Below, one piece after another: positions 26,353 to 38,090 of a stretch of DNA of 64,000 nucleotides; within the stretch, counting starts at the first letter, position 1; every line of letters starts with the position of its first letter. Source of the stretch: Edaphochlamys debaryana (taxonomy: Eukaryota; Chlorophyta; Chlorophyceae; Chlamydomonadales); NCBI GenBank assembly GCA_016858145.1, contig JAEHOE010000005.1, forward strand, positions 1-64,000, in the 5' to 3' direction. The position numbers were made by a program, and so were the translations under genes. The notes beneath the pieces were generated by a model. It had not been told where the DNA came from and did not search any database. It was given only the letters and a program-made list of their open reading frames with translations.

Positions 26353-26470
26353 GCTCCGCCGGGGCCGGGCACTCCCACCTTACTTTAACGCCCATGCCGA
26401 CAGCAGCAGCCGATCGATACGGAGCTGGCGGCGGGAGCGGAGCAGCTGCTCTACTGCTATGTGACATGCA
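21290..26470 (+). repeat. Duplicated block, right copy (permease gene)
   Basis: Direct repeat of 14280-19545, about 7.0 kb downstream in the same orientation and separated by about 1.7 kb of unique sequence. See the left copy for the extent of similarity. Confidence 0.95.
22466..22619 (+). other. GC-AG intron 4 of permease copy 2
   Basis: It has the same gcaagc donor and ctgcaag acceptor as in copy 1, and the same 154-nt length. This shows that the unusual border predates the duplication. Confidence 0.75.
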
Positions 26471-28577
26471 GGCGGGCGGCAGCGAAACGAAAGAGTTCGT
26501 CTTGGGAAAAGCGAGGATCAAGTATACTAGCAGTGGACGGCGGGGCTTCAGGCTTGGCCTATAGACCTTGGCTGCTCGTTTTGGTACACGTGCCGCAGCA
26601 CACGCGGGAATGGTACGCGGTGCCATGCATGGTTTATTCATGACTGGAGGGGTTGGCCTTTCACAGGCTTCACGTGTGTGTGCACCTGGACTACCTGAAC
26701 CCTAGTCCCAGCAATAGTGCCGAGGGCTTGGCCCCCATATAGTACGAGCGGCATGCATATCACTATGGGGCAATCCTGCGTTGCCCGGCCTTGGGGAGAG
26801 CCAAGGCACAACGTACGCAATGGTAACGTCTGTTTCAAGCCTGTCTTCGGGCGTTCGTCTTTCGTCTTCTTTCTATGTCGAAACGCCGACCGGGAGCGCC
26901 AAGCCCACCAGCAGACAGTACGGGTGCCGTAGGCTGAGCAGAGCGCATACCGTACTCCGTCTTGTAGGCGACTGTTGTTTTGTGTGGCCCTCATGGGTCC
27001 GGCCGGTTTACCCGGTGCAAAGTGGAGCCGTCAGGATGTGCCTGTCCTCCGTGCGAGGTGGCCGCTAGCTGGCGGCGCTGGAGCTCAGGCCGAAGCCTCC
27101 AGCCGATGCTGCTAGGGTTTCAGTTTGCCAACCGGCGGCTGAGTTGCAGCTCCCGCCGCCGCCAGTGGACTCGATGCGTACCCCGTGCGTGGCGCATTGG
27201 CGATGGGGCCTAGTGAGTGTAGTGAGTGCGAAATTCCACAGGAGAATGTCAGTCATCTCCTGTAGATGAGTGTTGGAGTCCGATGATGGAGCCTTGGTGT
27301 GGCGGGATTGAGCGGTGTGACGAGCAACGATGAGCGAGGCGAGGAACGCAGAGGAACGCAAGCGACAACGCCGGAGAAGAGATCTGTGCCTTGCGTGTTT
27401 TGGGCGGGCTTTCTGGCTGGGCCGGCGGGGTCGAGCACACTGCGCCCCTCCTGCCCACCAGCAGCAGCTTCATGTAACAGCCGCAAGCTAACACGCTGTC
27501 CTGGATTGCACGGACAGATTCATGCTGTCAGCCTTGCCTCAGTAGACTCATGAACCCTCAGGTTAAAGCCGTGCGTGCCACACCAGCGGGAGCGTGCCGA
27601 ACAGTATGCCTCTCCCTGCCTCTCCATCCGCGGCGAAGCACAGCATGCAAGAGCTCTTGTCCAACCACCGCCCTGCAGTCCGCTAGCATGTTATAAGAGA
27701 AATGCGCTCGGCTGCCCCTTCAAGTTGGCCTGCCCTGCTGCGCATTGCCCTCCTAGCTTACTTGACACAATTGCTTGCCCCCACGCACCCCCCAGCTAGC
27801 CCAGCGCGCACAATCATGCATGCCGTACCCTAGCTACTTTCACTCTCACCTCGGTCATTCATTCACATCCAGCTCTCAGTGACGCTAAGACTCTGGTGCT
27901 AGTTGCTTGAGCCTGTGGCCCTGCCGCCTCTACGCGTCATTGTTGGCTTCGGTACCAGCACACGTTCGCCCCACTACGTGCGTGAGCGGTGGGAGCACGC
28001 AGCCCAACTGCAAGCAGCCCAGTCACGCCTAATTATGTGCAGATAGGTATCCGTCGCCCCCCACACAAGTTTCACACGCTCTCGAACACGCTCTCACTCT
28101 CGTTCAAGGCCCTTGCGCTGAGGCCCAAAGCCCTCAAGTCCAGGAAACCTGGCCAGCAAAGTCCAGCAAACCTGGCCGATTTCCCCAAAACTGCTCGAGA
28201 GCGGCGGTACACACAAGGTCACAATGTTGCTCAGAGCCTATGCATACAACGCTCATACGAAGCTAGCTAGGGCACACGGCATGGCATCTTTATCCCGCCC
28301 AGATCTGGACGAATGTCCAATCCTACATGTACGAAGGTGCGATGCTGCTACGAGGGTGCATTACCCCGCATTTCCAAAGGGCAGCTGCGCACATGCGGGT
28401 CAGCCTATGACGTGGCGCGCCAAAATTGCGAGCACGCCAGTCGGTTTAGGTAGTTTAAGTAAGGCAGCCCGCGGGCTCATTCTACCCCAATAGCCTTCTC
28501 CAGCCCCCGTCGGCCCTGACCCCCCTGGAAACCGTTCAAATCGTTCGTTCCACCTGTCCCGGCGGCGCTGCATCACG
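26471..28577. other. Intergenic region without a recognised gene
   Basis: The GC content falls relative to flanking genes and only short, unlinked ORFs are present on both strands. No splice-consistent gene, RNA gene or mobile element was recognised. The left end should contain the 3' untranslated region of permease copy 2. Confidence 0.5.
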
Positions 28578-29906
28578 TCAGCCCTGCTTTCGTGCGCCCC
28601 CAAAGCAGGACAGCAGCGCAAGCACCGGCCGACGGCTGCTCCTCTGGGCCTCTGGCTCCTCCACACGCCCCTGCTCCCTGCTGGCACTACTGCCCGCCGG
28701 CGGGGCGCTCACTGGCCCCGCCCAAGGGCCGGCAGGCCTGCCCGACTGGCCCGGACTCAAGGGCGTCGTCGTCGGCACCGGCGCGGAAGCGTGCCGCCTG
28801 GGAGCGAGCTCCCTGGCCAGCGCCACTGCCTCCAGCCTCGAGTCCGCCGCCGCACGGAAGTCCCCCATGCTGAGCCTCAGGATGAGCCCCTCAGGCCAAT
28901 CTAGGAACCGGGAGCCGTCGTACGACACGTCCACGTCAGCCTCGTCAGGCGGACCCAGCGTGGTGCGGCCGCCACACGAGCGGCACGAGAACGGTCCCGC
29001 GGAGCGGCTCTCGGGGCCGTTGGCGGGGGCTGTGAGGATGAGCGCATCGCGGCCCCCACTCCAGCAGCCGCTGCCGCCGCAGGGCCCCGAGCAGGCCTGC
29101 CCCAGCAGCCCCACGGGCCGCACATCAGCCACGAGGGGGATCATGCTCAGCGGCCCCGGCCGAGCAGCGCTGGCGGAGGAGGGCGTGAAGGGCGGGAGGC
29201 GGGCCAGGCCTGGGGAAGGCGCCGCCACCTTTGTCGCTGTTCGCCCGAACTCTTGCGAGCAGGCATCTGAGGCGCACATGGCAAGGCCATCGGCGGCGGC
29301 GCGGGCGGGCCCTCGCAGGTGCAGGGGCAGCGGCAGCGGCAGGAGGTCGACGTCCAGCAGAAGGGCGCTCAGGCCACATCCGCTTGCGCACGGGGAGGAC
29401 CCGTCCCAGCAGCAGCTTGACCGCGGGCCGGCCGCGCGGCAGTGGCTCGACTCGGCGGATGCCGCCGCGGCGAGGCGGCGGCGGTCGAGCGCCTTGCTCA
29501 GCGCTGTGGGGGTGGTGGGCTCGCGTGGGGTGCCGCAGGCGTCTGTGGATGGGCTGGAGGGCCGCAGGGGCCCCTCCCCGCCCCTCCCCACAACGAAGTC
29601 CCGCACGCTGACAGCGACGCCGGCACCGGCGCCCGGAGCAGTGGCCATGGGCTTCGCGGGGCTCCGGCAGACTCCAAGCCAGGTGCCGTACAGGGCCACC
29701 ATGACTGTAGCGTCAATATCGTGTCCTTCGCAGTCTGACGCATTGATGCGTCGCGGGTCAGTTTCGAGGTGGAGCGCAGAGGAGGATGTGTCGGGAGACG
29801 AAGGGACCTGGAAGCGGAGCGCCAGCGAATCCGGAGGCTCACGAGGTTGGCCGACCTCGTGAAGGTGCACTCCCGGGGAGCTCTCCGGTAGAGCAACGAC
29901 GGGCAT
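28578..29906 (-). CDS. Hypothetical protein, 442 residues, single long exon
   Basis: The family is not recognised. One uninterrupted minus-strand frame runs from ATG at 29906 to a stop at 28578, with the strongly GC-ending codons typical of the other genes here. The N-terminal half contains a balanced segment (around GHDIDATVMVALYGTWLG and VSVRDFVVG). The middle is Cys/Ser/Pro/Ala-rich. A second balanced patch near the C-terminus reads DGSRFLDWPEGLILRLSMGD, and the protein ends LLSCFGGARKQG. The plus strand also stays open for 331 codons, which is usual for GC-rich shadows. The gene could have additional upstream exons. No function is proposed. Confidence 0.55.
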   Translation of the reverse strand: MPVVALPESSPGVHLHEVGQPREPPDSLALRFQVPSSPDTSSSALHLETDPRRINASDCEGHDIDATVMVALYGTWLGVCRSPAKPMATAPGAGAGVAVSVRDFVVGRGGEGPLRPSSPSTDACGTPREPTTPTALSKALDRRRLAAAASAESSHCRAAGPRSSCCWDGSSPCASGCGLSALLLDVDLLPLPLPLHLRGPARAAADGLAMCASDACSQEFGRTATKVAAPSPGLARLPPFTPSSASAARPGPLSMIPLVADVRPVGLLGQACSGPCGGSGCWSGGRDALILTAPANGPESRSAGPFSCRSCGGRTTLGPPDEADVDVSYDGSRFLDWPEGLILRLSMGDFRAAADSRLEAVALARELAPRRHASAPVPTTTPLSPGQSGRPAGPWAGPVSAPPAGSSASREQGRVEEPEAQRSSRRPVLALLSCFGGARKQG

Positions 29907-30908
29907 AGTTCCTGAGGAGTTGGGCGAAAGCGAAAGCGGCGGGATGAGCGAGGCGGCCCGCCGTGTCGCGCTGTGTCGCGCCGTTCACGAAGCCAACGCG
30001 ACACCCCCCGCTTTTGGTTCCGGGCCTACGAGCGGAGCCAAATATTGGTCATCTTGCATGCGCACGCAGCTGAAGCTGAAGCGCTGGGGGAACGGCCGGC
30101 GGAGCCGAGGACGCACGTATGGCTCGGGCATCTGCGTAGTTACGTGCGTGCCGCTCACCGTTCGCGCGCGGAGGCCTCACACGACTCGACGCTACAACTT
30201 CTCAAATCCTATGCAGCAATGGTATGGTCGCAGCCCGGCGAGCGACTACAGAAGGCTGCGTGTCTTGGACGTAGAATCGTCGCGGTTTGAGCAGTCAGTT
30301 GGGCCTGCAACACTAGCGTTCTTGACGGAAGCGGTGTCATTTGTTGCATGTATGGTTGTCTGTCTGGACATCGCCACCGAAGTAGACAGGAGATGGGGTT
30401 CGCGCCGATGTGAAAGTGTGGGGCGCGCGCGCCGGCGCCTGTGCAACCGCGACCCGGACCCCACAGTAGCCATCAGAGGCTATAAGTAGTGCAAGTATGT
30501 GACATAGGAGGGCGACAACAACACGGGCGCTCACGGGCGTTGCCCGCTCGTGACCGCCCCAGCCAACCCGCCCAGGTTCCCGCCCTCACGTGCGCGCTTT
30601 CCTCTCCTGCCCTCGAGCCATGAACATCGTCTGTACTCATCTGTTTATCATAGCGGGAAGTCATCTTCCGTGGAAGGCCAAGTTGAAACCCCGAACTCTG
30701 GTCACACTCTCGCCGCACAGAAGCTGCCCGTGCAGCGTCACGGGTTTCTCACGGGTTGGAGGTACGGTACCTCACGTACGTCGGCTACTGACCAGCTCTT
30801 CCTCAGCTACCAGGTGCGCGCCTTCATGATGACAGCCACCCGACGCCACGCTCAGTCGTCGTCGGCCACCCAGCAAAGCAGTGAGGAGTGCGCGCCCTCA
30901 GGACCCGC
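29907..30908. other. Intergenic region without a recognised gene
   Basis: This lies between the 5' end of the minus-strand hypothetical gene and the 3' end of the minus-strand methyltransferase gene. Small ORFs lack recognisable content. It probably contains the promoter of the former and the 3' untranslated region of the latter. Confidence 0.4.
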
Positions 30909-33496
30909 TCACATGGGGTCCAGGTCCGAGGGCGGCGGGGGCTTTGGCGGTGGGGAGGGCGGGGACGAGGGCGGCCGCTGGAGCGCCTTGAGGACCTGGG
31001 GTCATGGTCGCCAAGGGGGCAGGCGAGTTTGTGAAAGGCCGCGACCCGCCCGGACCAGGGCTTAAGGCACCCAGAAGCAGCCGAGGGTGCGAGACACAGC
31101 TCCTTCCTGGACAGTTAAGGCCGCATGCGCGCATTCTTGTTCCCTGCCCCATGCACGTGCATTCAAGGTCACGCATACTGCGATTGCACCCACCTGCCGC
31201 ACCGCTGCCACGTCTTGGCGGCTGCAGGGACATGCATGAGGGACAGAGGGGCATGGCAGGACTGGGGCGGGCACCAGCGCACACGCCAGGTCAGGTGCTT
31301 CACGCAGTCCCTCTACCCAGAAGGCTGTGTACCATAAGGGTGCGTACCTGAGCGGAACCACACGGTCGAAGAAGCCCCGAATAGCCCACTGCAAGACGTC
31401 CTGGTTGTATGGGGTGAAGAAACCGCGCGCGTCCAGGGACTGGAACAGCCGCCCCAGCATGGACTCGACCTGCCAGGAGGGCCAGGGGGTTTCAGGCGGG
31501 TCACAGGGTCACAGCATGCCGCTGCAGCATGTTGCAACAGGCCTCTGCCTCTTGCGCGGTGTCTCCGAGCGAACCTGAGCAGTGCTAGGAGGAGCTGCAT
31601 ACTGAACGCGCGCGGGGAACGCGGTTTTAGAGGATAGCCGCAACACTTTTGTCGCGATAGCGCGTAAAGCTCCCCGCAGCCGTCCGCCATTCCTCGCCGC
31701 ACCCACACGGTCCCCGCGCTTTGCATATTGCCTGCACGCATGTCCCATGGCCCAGCCATCCAGATCGAAGGAAGCTGCCACTCGAAGTGTCCACGTACCT
31801 CTCTCCGCGAGGCGGGGTCCCGCTTTGCTCCCAGCTCAGGCCGCCGAGGCGCGCGGAACAGCTCGTAGCAGACAATCAGCACGGCCTGATGGCCGAGGAG
31901 CAGCAGGGTTACGGCACGTCAGGAATTCAGTGAGCGTAAGAAACGACGTACGTGTTCTTGCCGCCCAGAGCAAGGCATACAACCGCCTTGTACATCTGCC
32001 GTACCGTTCGATGTCAGCCTTCCGCCAAGCCCGTTCAACCTTAACCTTCTCGCCAAGCCCCCACTGCTGACCTGGCCCAGGTTGAGGGAGTAGAAGGCGG
32101 GGTCTGTGTCGATGGTGAGGATGGCGTTGGCGCGGACCAGCTCCTCGTTGAGCAGCCCGTTCGTCTAGCGGCACGGATGAGGGTGAAAGAGGTATGGGAC
32201 TGATACCAGTGGCCCTCAACCTCCCCCAACCTTTCCTCCAGTGACCATTGCCCCTAGCCCGGTGACAGACCAGGGGAAAGTGCAACACCGAGGACACCGT
32301 TCTCGACGCGAGTACGGCACCTCTTCCTTGCGCCGCAGCAAGAACCTGCCCTTTGCACATGCGCGCCCCTTCCCGTTCGGCGCACCTCCCTCCCAAACAT
32401 GATGCCCACTCGCGTCCCCGCGGGGGGCAGTGCGTCCTGCGGGAGGCTCGGGGATCATGAGAGGTGCATGAGACACTGTCACGGGGGTTTGGCGACACAC
32501 ACTGACGTCTCTGGTTGAGGCGGGAGCAGGGGATGGAGGCTTGAGTCACAGCATCTTCCCCCTGGCTCCGTGTGACGTAGGAGAGCCCGCCTCACCTGCA
32601 GCTGCCTCAGCAGGACCACGTCCTTTGCCAGCTTGTCCTGATCCCGGGGCCGCCCGCTGGTGGCGTAGACGTACTGCAGGTCCGCCAGCGCCGCATCCAG
32701 GCTGTCGTACACCTGCAGCACATGCACCGACAACAGGCCGTACAGGGCTTTGCGAAGGACTACCGCACAGCCAGCGGCGTCTGCAGCCCAGGCGTGTGCC
32801 TGACACTGTCAAGCCTCGCAGAGGGAACGCCACCTACCCCCGACCTGCACCCCACCCTGGCCCCCGTCACGTCCGCACTCGCCTTGGCGCTGTCGATGAG
32901 GTCCACCGCCCGCGCCGCCACCGCCCGCGCCTTTTCGTTGGGCCACTCCCCGTCCGCGGGCCGCACCAGGCGCAGCTCACGCAGGCCGAAGTTCTTCATT
33001 GCCCGGGCCGCCCTGGTCGTGCGGGACAGGCAGGAGCGGAGAGAGGGACGGGGCTGGCCAGAGGTGGGCAAAAGGCAGAGCGGGCAGGACAACAAGCCTG
33101 ACACCCGCCCCGCAAGGCCGCACAGGCCGTGCCGTCGGCGCATATTGCTCATGCCAAGCTCTCCAGTACGCCCATAGCTCCAGGCATGCAAGCAAGCCAG
33201 TCAGCCAAAAAGCTCGTGCCTGCATCACGCCCGCCTCCTTACGCGCCGATGTTCTCTCCGCGCTTGGGCTCCACTAGCACAATGACCACGCCCTCGCCGC
33301 CGCCGGCACTGCCGCTGCTGCCGCCGCCGTCGGCGGGCCTACCGCTCGGGGGGGGTTCCTCGTCATCCGTGCTCCATCCGCCATCCGTGGCCGAAGGGGA
33401 GGAGGCGCAGGGGCCGCAGGTTAGGCGCTGGCGCTGGGCTGGGGCGGTGGACCGGGGCTGCGCGGAGGACAGGGGCCCTAGGGCGCATGAGGGCAA
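30909..33496 (-). CDS. TrmJ/SpoU-family RNA 2'-O-methyltransferase
   Basis: This is a predicted SAM-dependent SPOUT (trefoil-knot) methyltransferase acting on the ribose 2'-OH of tRNA or rRNA, closest to the TrmJ group. Nine exons: 33496-33243, 33012-32856, 32712-32596, 32436-32386, 32164-32072, 31885-31799, 31469-31348, 31221-31194, 30995-30909. They total 996 nt, or 331 residues. A low-complexity N-terminal region of ~65 residues is followed by VVIVLVEPKRGENIGA-AARAMKNFGL (motif 1). Then come DSLDAALADLQYVYATSGRPR, VGIMFGRE plus GLLNEEL (motif 2), and PAFYSLNLGQAVLIVCYEL (motif 3). A short helical C-terminal region (VESMLGRLFQSLDARGFF) and a Pro-rich tail follow. Motif 2 is split across a 51-nt exon that is easy to miss. 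The N-terminal extension could hold an organelle-targeting signal, but this is uncertain. The start is the first ATG in the open frame. The target RNA is unknown. Confidence 0.88.
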
Positions 33497-34457
33497 CGGA
33501 CTACTGGGAGCCTCTTGGAGCCTCGGAGGCTTCTCTACTCTCGCCGAAGCTGACCGCCGGGGGCCCCGAAGATGCTAGGCGTCAGAGAGCAAGTGGTGGC
33601 GGGCGCCGGGTTGCCGGGGTCGCACGCCCCAAGCCCCCGCCGGATCGACCCACCGTTAGAGCGCGCATGCAGGGGCCAGCTCCCATGCTTGGTGCTACCA
33701 AGGCACGTGTGGATCCGTATATGGATGCGCGGCGCGGGTGCTGGAGCAGCTCCGGCGACCCGGTGCGCGTGCAAGCCGGCGCTACCCGCCGGTGGGACGC
33801 GCGCCAGCCCAATTGACTCGCCATGACTGTGTAACTGTTCAATAAATATGCCGGCGAGTCGCTGCGACGAAGGCACGCCGGTCGCAATTCTGTCAAGCCT
33901 GCCCCTCGTGTGTGCTTGTATTAAAGTAAGTGGGTTATGAAGACTAAGTGTATGAGCTTTTCCCGGGCGTGACCGCTGCGCGCGGACCCTCGCGCCGACG
34001 CGCCACGCGACGCCACGCCAACCTCTTCCCCGCCCTCCCCTCGTTTCACTCCCCCCTCCTCCGCCAAATTCCCCCGCCTTCCCGGCAACCTCTGTCTTCC
34101 TGTGAGAATCTCAACTCCTTCGTCGGCACGCATCTCGTTGTGTCGCTGGCGATACAACTTGTGCGGTCGCGATGACCCGGATGACCCGCGGGCGAGGACC
34201 TACAGGGCCCATTATCTGCCACAGCAAGCTTCCTACCTTTGCATCACGCCCTGCCTACACCTCAATGTAGCGCATACCAGCGGAGGCTTTGCTTTGAGTC
34301 GACCACTGACTCGCATCCCTGAATGATGCGCTCAAGCCTTCCCTACCTCTCGCGCAACCTCGGCAGCTCACATTGCCCTTACAAGCGCTTGCAGTGCTCG
34401 AACTTGAGTCAGCGCTTCTCGGTCGGCCGCTCGTCTCCATCCCACACCACGCAAACC
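33497..34457. promoter_or_regulatory. Divergent intergenic region between methyltransferase and acetyltransferase genes
   Basis: The methyltransferase (minus) and the GNAT gene (plus) start from opposite ends of this ~960-bp region, so both promoters should lie here. No convincing core-promoter element was singled out. The part near 33500-33820 is GC-rich and open in several frames; the part near 33840-34260 is less GC-rich. No separate gene was recognised. Confidence 0.4.
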
Positions 34458-36476
34458 ATGGCGGACCCCCAGACGACGCCAGTGCGCATACTCTCGGTTG
34501 ATAGCGACCCAGGGGCAACGGCAGTGGTCAAGGCGACCATAGCGAAGGTAAGCAGTCCGGACCGGACATCCCATCCCCTCGCCCTCCAGTGCAGCACGCA
34601 CCCCCGCGCCTTACCCCGGCGTGGCGGCTGTGGCTAGGTGTGCCGTGGCTAGGTGTGGCTAGGCATGATATCAAAGAAAACGGGTTGAACGGCTCTCGGA
34701 CATCCCCCGCTCCTCTCACCCCCCGCTCTCACCCCCCACGCCGCCCTCTGCGCCTCAGGCATTTGTCCTGGAGCCCAACAACGACTTCTTCTGTGCCGAC
34801 CCCGCCCAGGTGAGCTCCCTAGCTTTCAGCAACTTTCCCGCTGCCCGCAGGAGCTGTGACGAGAGCACGAAAGGCATCGCTCCCAGCCCTCGCGCTACTG
34901 GGCACTTACACCACCACCAGTCTGCGTTGGCTCACGTCATCACCCGCTTGAGTTCCTCCCGTGTAGAACGAGGCCCGCTGGCTGGCCATCGCGGACCTGG
35001 TGCTCGCGGGTAACCCCTCGGCGCCCTGGCTGCACGTGCTGGGGTCGGGAGAGGAGGCGGTGGCGGTGGCCTATCCATACCCCGAGCACAAGGGTGCGCG
35101 GGCGGGAGGCGGGTGCCGTGGCAGGCAGGGGGCACGGGCCATGTGGGGAGCACAAGGCTGGCGCATTAGGCGGGCAGAGCTGGGCGGAAGCTGGGCGGCC
35201 TCGTACAGAGCAGCGCTTGGCTGCTACTCGGTCCAGGCGATGGGGGCTGAGGGTTTGCAGGCTGGCAAGCAAGCGCTCATCCACCCTGTGACCCAGTTGC
35301 GGGGGTCCAGACGGGAATGCCTGTTACCCCAGTTTGCCCCCGCCTGCCACACGGCACCCATCTCCCGAAACCCACTCCCCCACGCTGACCTGCCCCGGCA
35401 CCCGCCTCTGCCCTCCCTCGCCAGCGCCCGAGGACGCCCCGCCGCCCCCCGGCGTGATGGAGGTGATGCAGGCCTCCGCGCGGCCCGAGGCGGGGCCGGT
35501 GCGGGAGCAGTTCATGGCCTACCTGGGCGACAAAAAGGCCGCATTCCACCAGGTCAGCCGACTCAGCCCGGGAAAGACCGGCCGGGGCCTGTGTTCTATA
35601 GTGCTGGGCAGCCTTCCGAGGTCGGGGAGGTCGAGACTCGGGCTTGGGCGTTGGGGGGTAGAAGCCCAGTACTTACGGCCCGGGCTTGTCTGCACGCAGT
35701 GCGCAGCGTGCTGCGGTCGGGTAGGGGTGAGGCGCGTTCTGTGCGTGGGGTTGAGGCCTGGTAGCAACGGCCGCGCCAACTTGAACGCTGCGGCTTTGTT
35801 CCAAACCTCGCCTCGCACGGCCTCAGCTGCCCGCCCCGTCGCGCCCGCCCCCTGGCCCGTGGCCTCACCCCAGGAGCATGGGCCGTTCATGTACCTGAGC
35901 TTCCTGGCCGTCCGCCCCGAGTGGCAGGGCAAGGGGCTGGGGTCGAGGCTGCTGCGGCACCTCTCAGACAAGTGAGCAGAGGGTTGCCGCGAGGAGGCCA
36001 GGCAGGCTCGGCCAGCCACCAGCAGTACAGTGGGGGAGATTGACACATGACCGCTTAGAGCAGGCTTCCAGCACATCGCCCTGCTCCTCCATCCTCTACC
36101 GTACCCCCTCTACGGCTCCAGGGCGGACGCTGCGGGGCGCTGGATGTACCTGGAGGCCACAACCCCCGACAACCAGCGACTGTACGAGCGGTGAGGCTCG
36201 CCGTCTTACCTTTCCGTCTTATCGCCAGGAACCTTGCCCGCCCCTCCTGGGACGTGTCGAGGCGGGCACCGTCTCCTGGGGGAGCCCGTTGCTTCCCTGG
36301 AGATGCGGTCCCATGTCCAGCCCGACCTGCCCTGCCTACCTCCTGCCCCCCACAGGCACGGCTTTGTGGCGCTCGAGACCAAGGTGTGGACCGACCCTGC
36401 GCTGCCGGGCCAGCGGGTGATGCTCATACCCATGGGCAGGCCGCCCCAGCCGCCCAAGCAGCCCAAGCAGCAGTAG
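34458..36476 (+). CDS. GNAT-family N-acetyltransferase
   Basis: This is a predicted acetyl-CoA-dependent N-acetyltransferase; the substrate is unknown. Seven exons: 34458-34547, 34759-34809, 34967-35093, 35425-35552, 35874-35971, 36122-36190, 36356-36476. They sum to 684 nt, or 227 residues. The acetyl-CoA binding motif A is FMYLSFLAVRPEWQGKGLG (residues ~137-155, core Q-G-K-G-L-G), followed by SRLLRHL. The C-terminal GNAT pattern is YLEATTPDNQRLYERHGF. This combination resembles the fungal and plant GNAT proteins whose early region carries the AVAVAYPYPE-like strand and a PxxxxFM segment. The start ATG at 34458 follows gcaaacc and opens MADPQTTPVRI. The tail PKQPKQQ is low-complexity. All introns are GT-AG. 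Confidence 0.9.
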
Positions 36477-38090
36477 CTGTGGGCTTGCAGGCAAAGGGCT
36501 TGCGCGAGGTGCTTCTGGGCACAAGCGGGAGGTGACAGCGCTGGCGAGGGGTAGGGCTGTAGCAAGACCTGTTTCCACCCTGACGGACTGGTCCTTGGGG
36601 GGCTTACGCCCTTTGAGTATCGGCGGGGACAGCTCTGCGGCTCTGCGGCAGGGAGCAGCGCGGCCCGGTGCTCCCAGGGTTCACAGTGCTGCACCTCTGC
36701 CCCCTGGGCCCCCGCTTGGCTGCTAGACCCTCCCGGCCGTGGCCTTGGTTGCTGCAGGGGAGAGGCAGCCTATTGATGCATTCGCGTGGTAGGTACCTTT
36801 GCCGCATAGGTGTCGACTACAATGAAACAGAGTATGGTAGAGTTGTGACAAAGCATTGTGGTGGCGCTGTTACTGTTGGTTTGGGCAAGGCGATTGTGGC
36901 GGCATCTGGGGCGCGGGCGCCTGGCAGTCCCCTAACCACAGCGTTTGGGCGGGGCCACAGTCTCCTCGGTGTCCCTCACGAATGAACGCGGGCGGGCATT
37001 GGGTGCACTGGCGGGGATGCTCGCGTGCTAAAGCGCTGATAGAGCGCTTATAAGCATACCACTGCCGAGTTGAGGCCTGAGGCGGACGTCCTGGCAGGGA
37101 CGTTGGATATGCATACATGTAGACCCATGGGCCATGGCGACCCCTTGCAGCCGATGAGCGACTGGGACACCCCTTTCCAAACCCTTTTGTCCCCCGGATG
37201 CGCTCCCCCTGTCTGGCGGGGGACGCTCGGACCCCATCTCCAAGCCCAGCCCGCCCTTGACAAGACAGTCAACTTGCCGTTGCCACTCCACGTCACCAGG
37301 CACTTCTCAACTCTGCATTTGCACAACTCTTGGATACTTGCCCAGGCAGTTGCCCGGGCCCACTTGTCTCGTGTAACTCTTGGTGAAACGGCTTGAACCC
37401 ACACATAGACGCCGAGCCGTCATCAGATCAATAGCCAATCCAAATGTGGGGAGGATTGGGAATTTGGGATGGGCGGAGCTAAACCACCAAACTTCTTCGC
37501 CGCCTCCACAATACCCACAAGCCATTCTGCTTGCATGCCATCACACTCTTGAGCACCGCATTCCTTAAAGGGCCTACCAACAGCACGTGCTTCACGCACG
37601 TGTCAGATGAGCAAATGGTCACAAACCAACCCCTCGCATAGCCACACCCTCTCGCATTCCCTCTTCTTCCAGAATTTCCCTCAACCGCGCCGTGCTGTAC
37701 TCCACGTCATCCTGCAGCAGGAAACTCATGTCAGTCCGCTTGAAAGTTAGAGTCATCAGTCTGCATACGTTGCCCCGCAAGTCAAGTTCAAGCCCCTGCG
37801 CGCCTATGAGGCAGCTGGGTTAAGTGACACCCAGCCTTCCAGTCGACCGGTACACAAATGGGTGCGGAACCCACCCGCAGATGAGCAGTTAGGCAAGTAC
37901 ACTTGAGGATACGCCTACGCACGTGTGACTCCTCCACAGGATGGCACATGAGCCTAACTATGTGCATGCAACTCCTGGTCCGGTTGCCGCCTCTATTCCC
38001 TCTTGCCATCAACCCTCCTTGCCTAGGGTTGTAAAACATGAGTCCTTATCGCGTGCCGGAACACTTCGGAACACACACATCGCAGTCTAT
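36477..38090. other. Intergenic region without a recognised gene
   Basis: This region lies downstream of the GNAT gene and downstream of the minus-strand ORF ending at 38091, so it is a convergent 3' region. ORFs are short and without recognisable content. GC content drops in 37400-38060. A TGTAA at about 37371 is too far from the GNAT stop to be assigned to it with confidence. Confidence 0.45.

Noticed and set aside
28867..29862. 331-codon plus-strand ORF opposite the 442-residue hypothetical gene
   Set aside because: The minus-strand frame is longer and has more balanced residue composition; the plus ORF looks like a GC-rich shadow. Neither can be proven without transcripts.
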